Notes under the pieces: generated by a model
Database searches by the model: none
Told to the model about the DNA's origin: nothing
Seen by the model: only the letters and a program-made list of their open reading frames with translations
Shown: positions 32,064-41,067 of the stretch, one piece after another
How positions within the stretch are numbered: position 1 is the first letter of the stretch
Layout: each line of letters opens with the position of its first letter
Position numbers and translations under genes: made by a program
Assembly: GCA_040902895.1 (NCBI GenBank)
Contig: JBBDWL010000138.1
Span: 181,535-245,534, forward strand
From: JALYRV01 sp040902895
Lineage (GTDB): Bacteria > Acidobacteriota > Vicinamibacteria > Vicinamibacterales > SCN-69-37
Direction: 5' to 3'
DNA length: 64,000 nt

Positions 32064-34757
32064 ATGAAAATCGCCCGTTTTACACCCTTTGTTCTGGCGC
32101 TCGTGCTGCCGTTCTCGATCGCCGCACAGGAACAAGCTCGCAATCCCGCGCCCAAGGCGCCGGCCGCGAAGACCTGGGCGGACCTGGTCATTGCCCAGGA
32201 GGGCTATGCGACGCCGCCGCCTGAGCTGGCCAGCGCGGTGCTGGCGCCGCGGCATCTGAATGTCTCGATCGGCAGTCTGAACGCCGATAAGACCTGGTCG
32301 CTCGACGAGATTGGCGACGGCCCGGTACCGATGGCCACGTTCTCGAAGCCGTTCCACGAGCTGGGCGGCGTGTTCATCGATCCGAGGGCCAACCGCGCGC
32401 GTGCGCTGACGACTCGCAACAACGTCGGGATCCAGCTGATCTCGACCGCGGACGGCGCGAAGAAGGCGATCCAGATCCCGGCGGGCCTGCGCGTGTCGAA
32501 CGCGACCTGGTCTCCCGACGGCAAATCGGTCGCCTACTTCGGCCACTCGGAAACGGCGACGCACATCTATATCGCGGACGTCGCCACGCTGAAGTCGCGG
32601 CAGCTCACGAAGACGCCGGTGCTCGCGACGCTCGTCACCCGCTTCGATTTCACAGAGGACAGCCGCCACGTGGTGGCTGTCATGGTGCCGGAGGCGCGCC
32701 CCGCGATGCCGGTGGCGTCTGCCGCGCCCGCGGGTCCGACCGTGCTCCTCGCCGAGGAGGCAGACAAGAACCGGTTGCGCACGTATCGCAGCCTGATGTC
32801 TACGCAGCACGACTTCGCGCTGCTCGAGTGGCACGGCACCGGCCAGCTCGCGCTCATCGATGCCGCAACCGGCGCGGTGAAGGAGGTCGGCGACCCGGCG
32901 ATGATTCGCGCGTTCGATCCCTCGCCCGATGGCGCCTATCTGCGCGTCACGCGTATGACCAGGCCCTTCTCCTACATCGTCCCCGTCGGCAACTTCGGGC
33001 AGGTCGAAGAGCTGTGGAACGCCGGAGGCAAGGTACGCGCGAAGTTGAGCGAGCGGCCGATCAACCTCGGCGTCCAGGGCGGCGGCGATGACGATGACGA
33101 TCAGCCGGCCGGCGGGCGCGGCGGCGCGCAGACGGGCAAGCGTGAGATCACATGGCGGCCTGACGGCAAGGGTCTGAGCTATCTCGAGCAGGCCCCCGCG
33201 CCGGCGCGCGCGCCCCGCAGCGACCGAGACGCGGCCCCCGCCGCCGATCCGCCCGCGGCTGACGCGCCGCAAGGTGGACGCCGCGGCGGCGGCCCCGCCC
33301 GCCCCGATCGCCTGTATCAGTGGCAGGCGCCGTTCGACACCGCGAGCGCGAAGGTGATCTACGAACAGAACACGCGGATGAGCGGCGTGCGGTACTCGCC
33401 CGACATGAAGTGGCTGTTCTTCCAGGAGCGGCAGGGCACCGGCGAGACCGCCAACAGCGTCGACGTGGCCGTGAATCTGGCCAACACGTCGGAGAAGTTC
33501 ACGCTTGCCCGCTCGCGCGGCAACGATATCTACACCAGCCCGGGTTCGCTGGCCGGCGTGCGGGGCGGTGGCGGTGGCGGAGGACGTGGCGGCGGTGGGG
33601 GTGGCGGCGGCCCCGTGCTGCTCTCCGGCGATGGCAGCAGCGTGTTCTACCAGGGCACGAAGTACGACAAGGATCCCGACGCGGTCGCGCCTCAGACGTT
33701 CGTCGACAAGGTCGTGATTCGCACCGGCGCGAAGACGCGCATCTTCGAGGGCGACAACAGGAACGCCTTCGAGCGGGTCGTCGGCATTCTGAATCCCGAC
33801 GCGCCGTCGTTCATCATCTCGCGCGAGAGCCCGACCGAGATCGCGCAGAACGTCCGCGTCGAGCCAGGCAACAGGCGCACGCAGCTGACGCACAACGAGG
33901 ACCCGACGCCGGATCTGTCGAAGGCGAAGGTCGAGCGCTTCACGGTGAAGCGTCCCGACGGCATGGCCTTCCGCGTGACCGTCAATCTGCCGGCCGATCA
34001 CGTCAAGGGCAACAAGCTGCCCGCGCTGTTCTGGTTCTATCCGCGTGAGTACGCCACTCAGGAGGCCTACGACCGCGGCTACCGAACGTTCAACATGAAC
34101 ACGTTCCCGAACTTCGGCACACGGTCGATGGAGTATTTCGTGCGCCTTGGCTATGCCGTGGTCGAGCCCGACGCGCCGATCTTCGGCCCGCAGGGCATGA
34201 TGAACAACAACTACGTGCACGACCTGCGCAACAACCTGGCGGCGGTGATCGACGAGCTCGATCGCCGCGGGATCGCGGATCGCACGCGGCTGGCCATCGG
34301 CGGCCACAGCTACGGCGCGTTCTCAACGGTGAACGCGATGGTGCACACGCCGTTCTTCAAAGCCGGCATCGCGGGAGACGGCGCGTACAACCGCACGCTC
34401 ACGCCGATTGGCTTCCAGAGCGAGCGGCGCGATCTGTGGGAGGCGCCGCACGTGTACCTCGAGATGTCGCCCTTCATGCGCGCGAACAACCTGACCGGCG
34501 CGCTGTTGATGTATCACGGGCAGCACGATCAGAACGTCGGCACCGACGTCATCAACTCGACCCGTTTGTTCCACGCGCTGAACGGCCTTGGCAAGACGAC
34601 TGCGCTGTACCTGTATCCGTTCGAGGATCACGGCCCGGCGTCGAAAGAGACGCTGCTCGATCTGTGGGCGCGATGGGCGGCCTGGCTTGATAAATATGTG
34701 AAGAACGCGGGCCCGAACGCAGCCCGCGCGACGACGGACAGTCAGGCGAGCAGGTAA
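32064..34757 (+). CDS. secreted S9-family (prolyl oligopeptidase-like) peptidase
   Basis: The ATG at 32064 follows a GAGGT box and gives 897 residues with a signal peptide (FTPFVLALVLPFSIAAQ). The middle is a beta-propeller with WSPDGKSVAYF, FTEDSRH and WRPDGKGLSYLE blades, interrupted by Pro/Ala/Gly-rich and poly-Gly linkers (around residues 340-430 and 500-520). The C-terminal alpha/beta-hydrolase has the nucleophile Ser749 in GGHSYGA, Asp822 in GQHDQNV and His856 in EDHGP, a complete triad. It probably degrades peptides outside the cytoplasm. A strong hairpin follows the stop. Confidence 0.9.
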   Translation: MKIARFTPFVLALVLPFSIAAQEQARNPAPKAPAAKTWADLVIAQEGYATPPPELASAVLAPRHLNVSIGSLNADKTWSLDEIGDGPVPMATFSKPFHELGGVFIDPRANRARALTTRNNVGIQLISTADGAKKAIQIPAGLRVSNATWSPDGKSVAYFGHSETATHIYIADVATLKSRQLTKTPVLATLVTRFDFTEDSRHVVAVMVPEARPAMPVASAAPAGPTVLLAEEADKNRLRTYRSLMSTQHDFALLEWHGTGQLALIDAATGAVKEVGDPAMIRAFDPSPDGAYLRVTRMTRPFSYIVPVGNFGQVEELWNAGGKVRAKLSERPINLGVQGGGDDDDDQPAGGRGGAQTGKREITWRPDGKGLSYLEQAPAPARAPRSDRDAAPAADPPAADAPQGGRRGGGPARPDRLYQWQAPFDTASAKVIYEQNTRMSGVRYSPDMKWLFFQERQGTGETANSVDVAVNLANTSEKFTLARSRGNDIYTSPGSLAGVRGGGGGGGRGGGGGGGGPVLLSGDGSSVFYQGTKYDKDPDAVAPQTFVDKVVIRTGAKTRIFEGDNRNAFERVVGILNPDAPSFIISRESPTEIAQNVRVEPGNRRTQLTHNEDPTPDLSKAKVERFTVKRPDGMAFRVTVNLPADHVKGNKLPALFWFYPREYATQEAYDRGYRTFNMNTFPNFGTRSMEYFVRLGYAVVEPDAPIFGPQGMMNNNYVHDLRNNLAAVIDELDRRGIADRTRLAIGGHSYGAFSTVNAMVHTPFFKAGIAGDGAYNRTLTPIGFQSERRDLWEAPHVYLEMSPFMRANNLTGALLMYHGQHDQNVGTDVINSTRLFHALNGLGKTTALYLYPFEDHGPASKETLLDLWARWAAWLDKYVKNAGPNAARATTDSQASR

Positions 34758-34769
34758 AGCGAAAATCTT

Positions 34770-34816
34770 CCCGGTTGATTTTCCCCGGTTCGATCGACCG
34801 GGGAAAATCAACCGGG
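34770..34816. terminator. perfect 20-bp hairpin between convergent genes
   Basis: Arms 34770-34789 and 34797-34816 are exact reverse complements with a 7-base loop, and the pairing continues imperfectly outwards. It sits 12 bases after the S9 gene and 20 bases after the end of the chimeric gene on the other strand. A bidirectional transcription terminator is the simplest reading, although neither side has a clean U-tract. The sequence could also be a mobile palindrome. Confidence 0.6.
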
Positions 34817-34836
34817 ATGAATTTCGCCCCCTCCCT

Positions 34837-35376
34837 TCAGCGCAGCTTGACCGTTGCGCTGCCGACGAGATCCGTCGCGTCGTCGTAGACGATGGCCTTG
34901 ACGTCGCGTGGTGCGCCTTTGACGGGCACGCGCACCGTTACCGCAACGCCGCCATCGACGGCGCGCCGGTAGGAGGCATCGCCGAGCGTCAGCGACACCT
35001 TCTGCCACGTCTCGCCGACGTACCCCAGCACGTAATGCGCGCGTGTGGACGCATCGATGCGATCGAAGATCCTGGCCGCCGGCTGCGTCGTGGCGAAGAA
35101 GCCGCCCGAGCGAGTGGCGAACGTCCTCATCGTGCTCACGGCGAAGAGTCCTGCATTGGCGCCAAGCGGGCCGGACGCAACCACCGCCTGAAGGAAGGGA
35201 CCGCGCGCTCCGCCCATCGCCGCCGGAAGATTGGGATTCGTGATGTCGGTGACGCCGTGCGTGTAGGCCTCGGCGGGCGGCATCCCGTCGCGGATGTAGT
35301 GGGCTTCGCGCTCGGCGATATGGCCGGCAAGCTCCGCGTGGAGATCGGCGTCGAAGCGGCCACGGCGGAAGAGCAT
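34837..35376 (-). pseudogene. chimeric remnant: ADOP permease N-terminus joined to a VWFA-protein C-terminus
   Basis: An open frame of 179 codons begins in the PadR stop (ATGA). Residues 1-40 (FRRGRFDADLHAELAGHI, then YIRDGMPPAEA) match the cytoplasmic start of ADOP permeases, which normally follow a PadR gene. From about residue 41 the sequence changes to the C-terminal part of VWFA-related secreted proteins: STMRTFATRSGGFFATT, STRAHYVLGY and a final VKAIVYDDATDLVGSATVKLR-type strand like the end of the gene at 39222. All membrane spans and the VWFA fold are gone. A deletion that fused two neighbouring genes in frame is the best explanation. A short product might still be made. Confidence 0.75.
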
Positions 35377-35705
35377 CAGCGCGCTCCTTTAAGGACGCGG
35401 GCAATTGCGCCGTAGAGCGCGTTGAATTTCGCGGCTTCGTGCCCCAGTTGCTTCAGCCCCGCCGCCGTCAGCGTATATACGCGCACCCGCCGGCCCGCGG
35501 GCGACTGGCGCCACTCGGCCTTCGCCCATTTCTTCTGCAGGATCCGCTGGAGGGCCGGGTAGAGCGAGCCCTCCTCGATCTTCAGGGCGTCTTTCGAGAT
35601 GTTGTGAATGTGCTGCGCGATGGCGTAGCCGTGCATCGGCTCGATCGCCAGCGTCCGCAGCACCAACATCTCGAGCGTTCCTGGAAGCAGTGTCTCTCTT
35701 GGCAT
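35376..35705 (-). CDS. PadR-family transcriptional regulator
   Basis: The ATG at 35705 gives a 109-residue protein with the family's winged-helix: PRETLLPGTLEMLVLRTL, HGYAIAQHI, then the wing EEGSLYPALQRILQKKW and YTLTAAGLKQL. These small repressors usually control the adjacent ADOP permease in Acidobacteriota, and here the partner is a truncated chimera. The gene is preceded by four copies of the hexamer GCATAG/CTATGC, one overlapping its own start codon, suggesting autoregulation. Confidence 0.9.
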   Translation of the reverse strand: MPRETLLPGTLEMLVLRTLAIEPMHGYAIAQHIHNISKDALKIEEGSLYPALQRILQKKWAKAEWRQSPAGRRVRVYTLTAAGLKQLGHEAAKFNALYGAIARVLKGAR

Positions 35706-35737
35706 AGATGCGACAAGCATAGCCCGTCTATGCATAG
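35702..35737 (-). promoter_or_regulatory. candidate PadR operator (four GCATAG/CTATGC hexamers)
   Basis: GCATAG occurs at 35702-35707, 35717-35722 and 35732-35737, and CTATGC at 35728-35733. The last two overlap as the palindrome CTATGCATAG. The first copy includes the CAT complement of the padR start codon. Four copies in 36 bases are well above expectation and form both direct and inverted pairs, as expected of a dimeric repressor site. The link to PadR is inferred from position. Confidence 0.5.
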
Positions 35738-35772
35738 GACGGAAGTCGGCGGTAAAACGTTGGCGGAAGGTT

Positions 35773-35799
35773 AAAAGAAAAGCGGGCGCCGAAGCGCCC
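35773..35799 (-). terminator. intrinsic terminator of the BNR-protein gene
   Basis: Read on the minus strand, GGGCGC-TTCG-GCGCCC is a tight stem with a stable TTCG tetraloop, followed by GCTTTTCTTTT. This is a classical Rho-independent terminator 37 bases past the TAA of the large BNR-protein gene. Confidence 0.8.
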
Positions 35800-35808
35800 C
35801 CCATTCTC

Positions 35809-35833
35809 GGACAGGCTAAAGCCTGTCCCTACG
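35809..35833. repeat. GTAG/CTTTAG-family palindrome after the BNR-protein gene
   Basis: GGACAGGC-TAAA-GCCTGTCC is a perfect hairpin. On the minus strand its 25 bases match the copy inside the acyltransferase gene (60614-60638) at 23 positions, which shows that the two are copies of one dispersed element. It starts three bases after the TAA of the BNR gene. Confidence 0.85.
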
Positions 35834-35835
35834 AA

Positions 35836-38800
35836 TTACGAGCCGAGCTTGATGTTGTACTTCCCGAGCGCGGCGCCGACGGCCGGCACCTTCGCAAGCA
35901 CCGCGTTCGCCTCGTTGATCGCCGCAGGCGTCATCGTCTTCGCCTCGGCATAGGCCTTCATCGTGGCCTCGGTTGGCAGCATGCCGCCCATCAGGCCGCC
36001 CTTGGCCTGGCCGATGCGCGTCAGCACGTTCGGGCTCGGCGGACCGCCGCCGCGGCCGCCGCCGCCGGCACCCTGTGGGGTGACGAACTTCGGCAACACC
36101 GCCGCAAGCTCTTTGCTGAACGCATCGAACTGCGCCTGCACATCGGCCGGCACGTCGCTGCGCCCCGCAAGCTCCTTCGCGGCGGCCAGCCTCTGTTGAT
36201 TGAGCGGCGACAGCCTGTTGGCAATCTCCGTGGCGCGCGCCTGCAGGGCATGCAGTTCCATCGCGCGATCGAACAACATCTTGCGTTCGGCATCGGTGAG
36301 CACGACTTCCGGATCCGCCATCACCTTGAGCGGTTTCGTCTCGACCGGCTTGCCGTCGACGATCAGCGAGACGTTGTACGCGCCCGGCAGAACGAACGGT
36401 CCGGCGCTGCCGCCCGCGCCGCCGCCACGCCCTCCACCACCCCCGCCGCCTCCGCCGCCGCATCCGGCGCCAAACGGATTGACGGGCGGGTCATCGTCGT
36501 CATCATCGCCGCCGCCGCCCTGACGTCCGCCACCCTGCCTGCCGCCGCTGGGCGCGGGCGCCGGCCCCGGCTGTACACGCAGGTCCCAGCACGCCGTATT
36601 GATGCCGGCTTTTCTCGCGGAGTCCAGAACGGGCCCCGAGATCTCGCGCACCTCGCGCCCGGACCCGTCCGTGATCTTCAGCGCCACCGCGCCGGCCGGC
36701 TTCTTCAGGTGCCACGCCACCCGCGCAGCCTGCGGCGGGTTCTGTCCGAAGAACGTCTGATCGCCCCAGAACTCATAGTTGCGATCGCGTGCCGGCCGCT
36801 GATACCAGGCAAACGCCGGCGGCGTGAACAGATCGGCGTCCGCCGATGTCGCCAGCGCGGCCGCCATCTCCTGAATTGGCTCGAGATGATCGAGGATCCA
36901 GATCGTGCGGCCATGCGTGGCCAGGATCATCGCGTTGTCGCGCGGATGCAGCGTGATCTCGTCGATGCGCACCGTCGGCAGGTTCGCCTTGATGCGCTGC
37001 CAGCTGCGCCCGCGATCGAGCGACACGAACAGTCCGGTCTCGGTGCCGAGATACAGCACGTCGGCGTTGCGCGTGTCTTCGGTCAGCGTGCGCGCGACCT
37101 CGTCCGACAGATTCGCCGAGATGCGCCGCCACGTGTGTCCGTAATCGGCGCTCGCGTAGATGTGCGTCGTGAAGTCGTTCTGGCGATGTCCGTCGAAGGT
37201 CGCGTAGACCACGCCTTCCGTGAACCGCGACGGCACGACCTCCGAGACGTAGATACCTGCCGGCAGTCCCGGGATCTTCGAGGTCACGTTCTCCCACTTC
37301 TTGCCGCCGTCTCGCGTGACCGACACGTTGCCATCGTCGGTGCCTGCGTAAATGAGCCCCGGACGCTTTTCCGATTCCGCCAGCGAGACGATGGTGGGCC
37401 ACGATGAGATGCCGTCGTTCCGCGAGAATCGAATCTCGCTGCCTTTCACACCCATGGTCACGATGTCGTCGCGGTCGGGGCTCTCGGTGAGGTCGGGAGA
37501 GATGACCGTCCATGACAGGCCGCGGTCGTTCGAGCGGAAGACCCTGTTGGCGGCCGAGTAGAGCGTCTTGTGATCGTGCGGCGACAGCAGCATCGGCGTG
37601 TCCCAGTGCCAGCGGTACGGATCCTCGCCCTGCTCGGGCTGCGGCCGGATGCTGATCGTCTCGCCGGTCACGCGGTCGACCCGCGTCATGTTGCCGTTCT
37701 GCGATTCGCTGTAGGCGATCCGGAAGTCGGTGGGATCCTGCAGCACATGGAAACCGTCGCCGCCCTGCAGCGTCTTCCAGTGGAAGCCGGCGATGCCCGC
37801 GGAGCCGCGCACGGCGCTCGGTCCGCACCAGTTGTAGTTGTCCTGCATGCCGCCGCAGACGTTGTAGGGAATCGCCATGTCGTAGCTCACGTGATAGAAG
37901 AGCCCGACCGGCAGGTTCGGCAGGAACACCCATGTCTTCGATTTGTCGTACGAGACGGCCAGGCCGCCGTCGTTGCCGATCAGCACGTGACTCGAGTTCG
38001 TCGGATTGACCCAGATGGCGTGGTGGTCCGAGTGGATTCGCGACGCGGCCGACGTGTCCATCGTCTTGCCGCCGTCGAGCGTCTGATGCAGATCGACGCC
38101 GCCGAGATACACGACGTCGGCGTTGTTCGGATCGATCCGAACCTGGCTGAAGTACATCGGCCGCGGATTGGCGTTGTTGACTTTGGTCCAGGTCGCTCCG
38201 GCGTCGGTGGACTTGTACAGTCCGGTGGGACTGGCACTCACGGCCGGCTGGCCGCCGCCGCCCTCGCGACCGCCGCCGGCCGCGCCGCCCTCGCGGCCGC
38301 CGCCCTGACGTCCGCCCCCCTCGCGTCCGCCGCCTTGCTGCTGCGGTCCCTCGATCAGCGCATAGAGAATGTTGGGATCCTTGCGATACACATCGAACGC
38401 GATCCGGCCGAGCGGTCCGTCGAGCACGCCGCCCTCGAGCCGCGTCCACGTCTCGCCGCCGTCGGTAGATTTCCAGATGCCGCTGCCGGGCCCGCCGCCG
38501 TTGAAGCAGCATGCGGTGCGGCGCCGCTGATACATCGAGGCGTACAGCACGCGGTTGTCGGTCGGATCCATCGCCAGATCGTTGGCGCCCGTGTCGTCGT
38601 CCACCTCGAGGACGCGCTTCCATGTCTTGCCGGCGTCGGTGGTCTTGTACACGCCGCGGTCGCCGCCGGGTCCCCACAGACTGCCCGTGGCCGCCACGAA
38701 GACGGTGTTGTTGTCGCGCGGGTCGATGACAATGCGGTTGATGTGGCGCGAGGCGGGCAGACCCATGTGCGTATAGGTCTTGCCGCCGTCGGTTGACTTG

Positions 38801-39195
38801 TAAACGCCATCCCCCCACGACGTGCTCTGCCGGTTGTTGGATTCGCCCGTGCCTACCCAGATCAAATCGGCATTCGACTGCGAGACGGTGACGGCGCCGA
38901 TCGACATCAGGCCCTGATCCTGGAACTGCGCCTCGAACGTCGTGCCGTTGTTCGTGGTTTTCCAGACGCCGCCGTGCGCGGTGCCGACGTAATAGATCGC
39001 CGGATTGAGCTCGTACACCGCGAGATCGGCGACACGGCCCGACATCGACGCGGGGCCAATCGGTCTGAAATAGAGCGAGTCGAGCGGGTTCGCCGAAGCG
39101 GCCGGGGCCGTCTGTTGCGCCGAACCCACGAGCGCCTGCCCGGCCAGCGCGGCAGCGACAGCCGAAGCCAGGGCGAGAGATCGAAACTGCGTCAT
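35836..39195 (-). CDS. large secreted BNR/sortilin-like beta-propeller protein
   Basis: The 1119-residue product has a signal peptide (SLALASAVAAALAGQALVGSAQ). Many BNR-type repeats follow, e.g. YKSTDGGKTYTHMG, YKTTDAGKTWKRV, WKSTDGGETWTRLEGG and ASADYGHTWRRIS, forming one or two propellers as in Vps10/sortilin-type proteins called 'glycosyl hydrolase' in many annotations. Two low-complexity linkers rich in Gly, Arg and Asp occur near residues 300-330 and 935-985. The C-terminal 150 residues are helical (MELHALQARATEIANRL). The ligand or substrate is unknown. Sugar hydrolysis is not supported by any visible active site. Confidence 0.85.
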   Translation of the reverse strand: MTQFRSLALASAVAAALAGQALVGSAQQTAPAASANPLDSLYFRPIGPASMSGRVADLAVYELNPAIYYVGTAHGGVWKTTNNGTTFEAQFQDQGLMSIGAVTVSQSNADLIWVGTGESNNRQSTSWGDGVYKSTDGGKTYTHMGLPASRHINRIVIDPRDNNTVFVAATGSLWGPGGDRGVYKTTDAGKTWKRVLEVDDDTGANDLAMDPTDNRVLYASMYQRRRTACCFNGGGPGSGIWKSTDGGETWTRLEGGVLDGPLGRIAFDVYRKDPNILYALIEGPQQQGGGREGGGRQGGGREGGAAGGGREGGGGQPAVSASPTGLYKSTDAGATWTKVNNANPRPMYFSQVRIDPNNADVVYLGGVDLHQTLDGGKTMDTSAASRIHSDHHAIWVNPTNSSHVLIGNDGGLAVSYDKSKTWVFLPNLPVGLFYHVSYDMAIPYNVCGGMQDNYNWCGPSAVRGSAGIAGFHWKTLQGGDGFHVLQDPTDFRIAYSESQNGNMTRVDRVTGETISIRPQPEQGEDPYRWHWDTPMLLSPHDHKTLYSAANRVFRSNDRGLSWTVISPDLTESPDRDDIVTMGVKGSEIRFSRNDGISSWPTIVSLAESEKRPGLIYAGTDDGNVSVTRDGGKKWENVTSKIPGLPAGIYVSEVVPSRFTEGVVYATFDGHRQNDFTTHIYASADYGHTWRRISANLSDEVARTLTEDTRNADVLYLGTETGLFVSLDRGRSWQRIKANLPTVRIDEITLHPRDNAMILATHGRTIWILDHLEPIQEMAAALATSADADLFTPPAFAWYQRPARDRNYEFWGDQTFFGQNPPQAARVAWHLKKPAGAVALKITDGSGREVREISGPVLDSARKAGINTACWDLRVQPGPAPAPSGGRQGGGRQGGGGDDDDDDPPVNPFGAGCGGGGGGGGGGRGGGAGGSAGPFVLPGAYNVSLIVDGKPVETKPLKVMADPEVVLTDAERKMLFDRAMELHALQARATEIANRLSPLNQQRLAAAKELAGRSDVPADVQAQFDAFSKELAAVLPKFVTPQGAGGGGRGGGPPSPNVLTRIGQAKGGLMGGMLPTEATMKAYAEAKTMTPAAINEANAVLAKVPAVGAALGKYNIKLGS

Positions 39196-39221
39196 GCGAG
39201 AAGCCTCCAGGACACAGGAGT

Positions 39222-40925
39222 TTACCTTACGGTTGCGGCAGCCGTGCCGGTCAGGTCGGCGGCGTGATCATAGACGACCACCTTGACGTGGGCGGGCACG
39301 CGCTCCGACCGGAACGTGAGGGTATAGCGGATGTCGTGCGCGAGTGCCGAGGCCAGCTCCTCGGCGGTGAGTCTGAGATCGATGCGCTGCCACAGCTGGC
39401 TGACCAGCCCCTCGCGCTGGTCGCCGCTGTAGACGGCGACATCGAGCTCGATCAGATGCACGCCGTCCTGCTGGACGACGCGCAGCGTGTCTGGCTCGAT
39501 CGCCAGCCGGATCTGCACGTCGCGCGTCGCGCGATCGAACGCGGCGTCGACCTTGACGCCGATGTCGCCGATCGGCCCCGGGTAGCTGCCGGCCGCGATG
39601 ATGCGGTTGTGGGCCATGAACTGGCGGCGGTCGATCGGCACCAGCTGCTGCCGCGCGTAATAGCCGTTGCGGTACAGCACCGTGAGTCCGGGGCGCGTCA
39701 CGTTCACAGTGATGCGGCGGTAGCGGCCGTCCTGCTCGCTCCGATCGGGGTAATAGCCGACCACGTATTGCGAACGCGATGCCCGATCGATGTCAGCGAG
39801 CGCCTCATGTCCGCGCTTGAAGAGCGCGGCGCGGCCGCCGGTGCGTTCGGCGAGCGTGCGCAGGCCGGCCAGCGACCAGGTGTGCCTCCAGTTGGCGCGC
39901 GGCAGACCGCGCACGAACGTGCTCGTGACGCCGCCGGTGTGAATCACGTCGACCACCACGCGTGCGTCGCTCGCAATCGTCGCGATGCTTTCGTCGTAGT
40001 CGCCGCGCGGCAGCTGCAGACCGAATTCGCTCACATACACCAGATGTTTTTCGCCGTCGAGATAACGGAGGTACTCGATGCCGGCGAGCAGTCCGCCGAG
40101 ATCCTGCAGTGTCTTGACGTTGCCCTCCATGTACGCGTCGAGCGACGCGAGCTCGTCGGGGGTGTCGGGGGCGAGGCCCGCCACCGGCATGCTGACGCCG
40201 ACTGGACGCAGGAGATTGCCGACGTCGCGGATGTCCTGCTCGATGCGCGCCGCGTCGGTCGCGCGCCCTGGAGGCATTTCGCGGAATCCTGGTGCGCCGG
40301 GCGACTTGAAGATGGCGTCAACGTCGGCCTGGAGCTCGGGCGGCACCGCCTTGTTGCCGAACGACGCGACGAGTCCGCTCTGGCGCGCGGTCATGCGGGC
40401 CTCGATGCGCTCGTGCTTCTGGCGAAACGCCTCGATGACCGTCTTGAGCCTCCGGTGATCGCGCGTGAAATCGGTCGCGCGGTTATAGGCGATGACGGCG
40501 GCGTGATCCTGCGGCAGCAGCCGCGTCTCGACGAAGTCCATGAGCGCGTCGAGGATGCGCGTCGGATGCTGGAGCCGGCCGCGGCCGAGCACGAAGAGAA
40601 AGACACGGCCGGACGGCGCCGCGAGATCCGGACCCACGGCGCGCCTGAGCGCCGGGCGGGCGTCGGCGGTCTCGGGAGGAAGAGCCGCCGGCGTGAAGGC
40701 AACGTGCTCGAACGTGCCGATTTCCTGCGGCCGGCCGTCCTCGAAGATCCGAAATTCCTCGCGCGTGAGATCGGTGACCGGATGGCCTTTGCGATCGAGC
40801 ACGCGCACGTCGATCGGCACCAGCGTAATGCGGCTGCGGAACGCGCCGGGCACCTGCGGCTGCTGGCCTGCGGCGGCCGCGGCTGCCGCCAGAACGGCGA
40901 GCCCGGCCGTAAGGAAGGCCTTCAT
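39222..40925 (-). CDS. secreted VWFA-related protein (Acidobacterial type)
   Basis: The ATG at 40925 gives 567 residues with a signal peptide (FLTAGLAVLAAAAAAAGQ). The first domain contains ITLVPIDVRVLDRKGHPVTDLTREEF and FRIFEDGRPQEI, the hallmark of VWFA-related proteins of Acidobacteriota, then a VWA-like segment (VFLFVLGRGRL). The metal-site DxSxS motif is not obvious, so metal binding is doubtful. Later STRxxYVVGYYP-like sequence (RSQYVVGYYPDRSE) and a beta-rich C-terminus ending in HVKVVVYDHAADL match the family. Its end is homologous to the chimeric remnant at 34837. The role is unknown, probably at the cell surface. Confidence 0.85.
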   Translation of the reverse strand: MKAFLTAGLAVLAAAAAAAGQQPQVPGAFRSRITLVPIDVRVLDRKGHPVTDLTREEFRIFEDGRPQEIGTFEHVAFTPAALPPETADARPALRRAVGPDLAAPSGRVFLFVLGRGRLQHPTRILDALMDFVETRLLPQDHAAVIAYNRATDFTRDHRRLKTVIEAFRQKHERIEARMTARQSGLVASFGNKAVPPELQADVDAIFKSPGAPGFREMPPGRATDAARIEQDIRDVGNLLRPVGVSMPVAGLAPDTPDELASLDAYMEGNVKTLQDLGGLLAGIEYLRYLDGEKHLVYVSEFGLQLPRGDYDESIATIASDARVVVDVIHTGGVTSTFVRGLPRANWRHTWSLAGLRTLAERTGGRAALFKRGHEALADIDRASRSQYVVGYYPDRSEQDGRYRRITVNVTRPGLTVLYRNGYYARQQLVPIDRRQFMAHNRIIAAGSYPGPIGDIGVKVDAAFDRATRDVQIRLAIEPDTLRVVQQDGVHLIELDVAVYSGDQREGLVSQLWQRIDLRLTAEELASALAHDIRYTLTFRSERVPAHVKVVVYDHAADLTGTAAATVR

Positions 40926-41067
40926 GCGCAAACTATAATCTCTCGCGGTGCGCGCGGCTTCTGCGCTGGCCGGCATCGTCATGGCGTCCGCGATTGCGGC
41001 GGGGCAGGACAAACGCGTGCGGGATCTGGTGATCTGGTGATCTCGTGATTTGTCTTACTATCGATGG

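Noticed and set aside
32046..34307. 753-codon antisense frame opposite the S9 peptidase
   Set aside because: It is a shadow of the peptidase gene. The catalytic triad and signal peptide are on the plus strand, and the antisense product shows no domain.
36196..40900. Long plus-strand frames opposite the BNR and VWFA genes (e.g. 36196-37407, 37570-38796, 39264-41048)
   Set aside because: They are compositional shadows, with Arg/Val/Ala-rich translations that have no recognisable fold.
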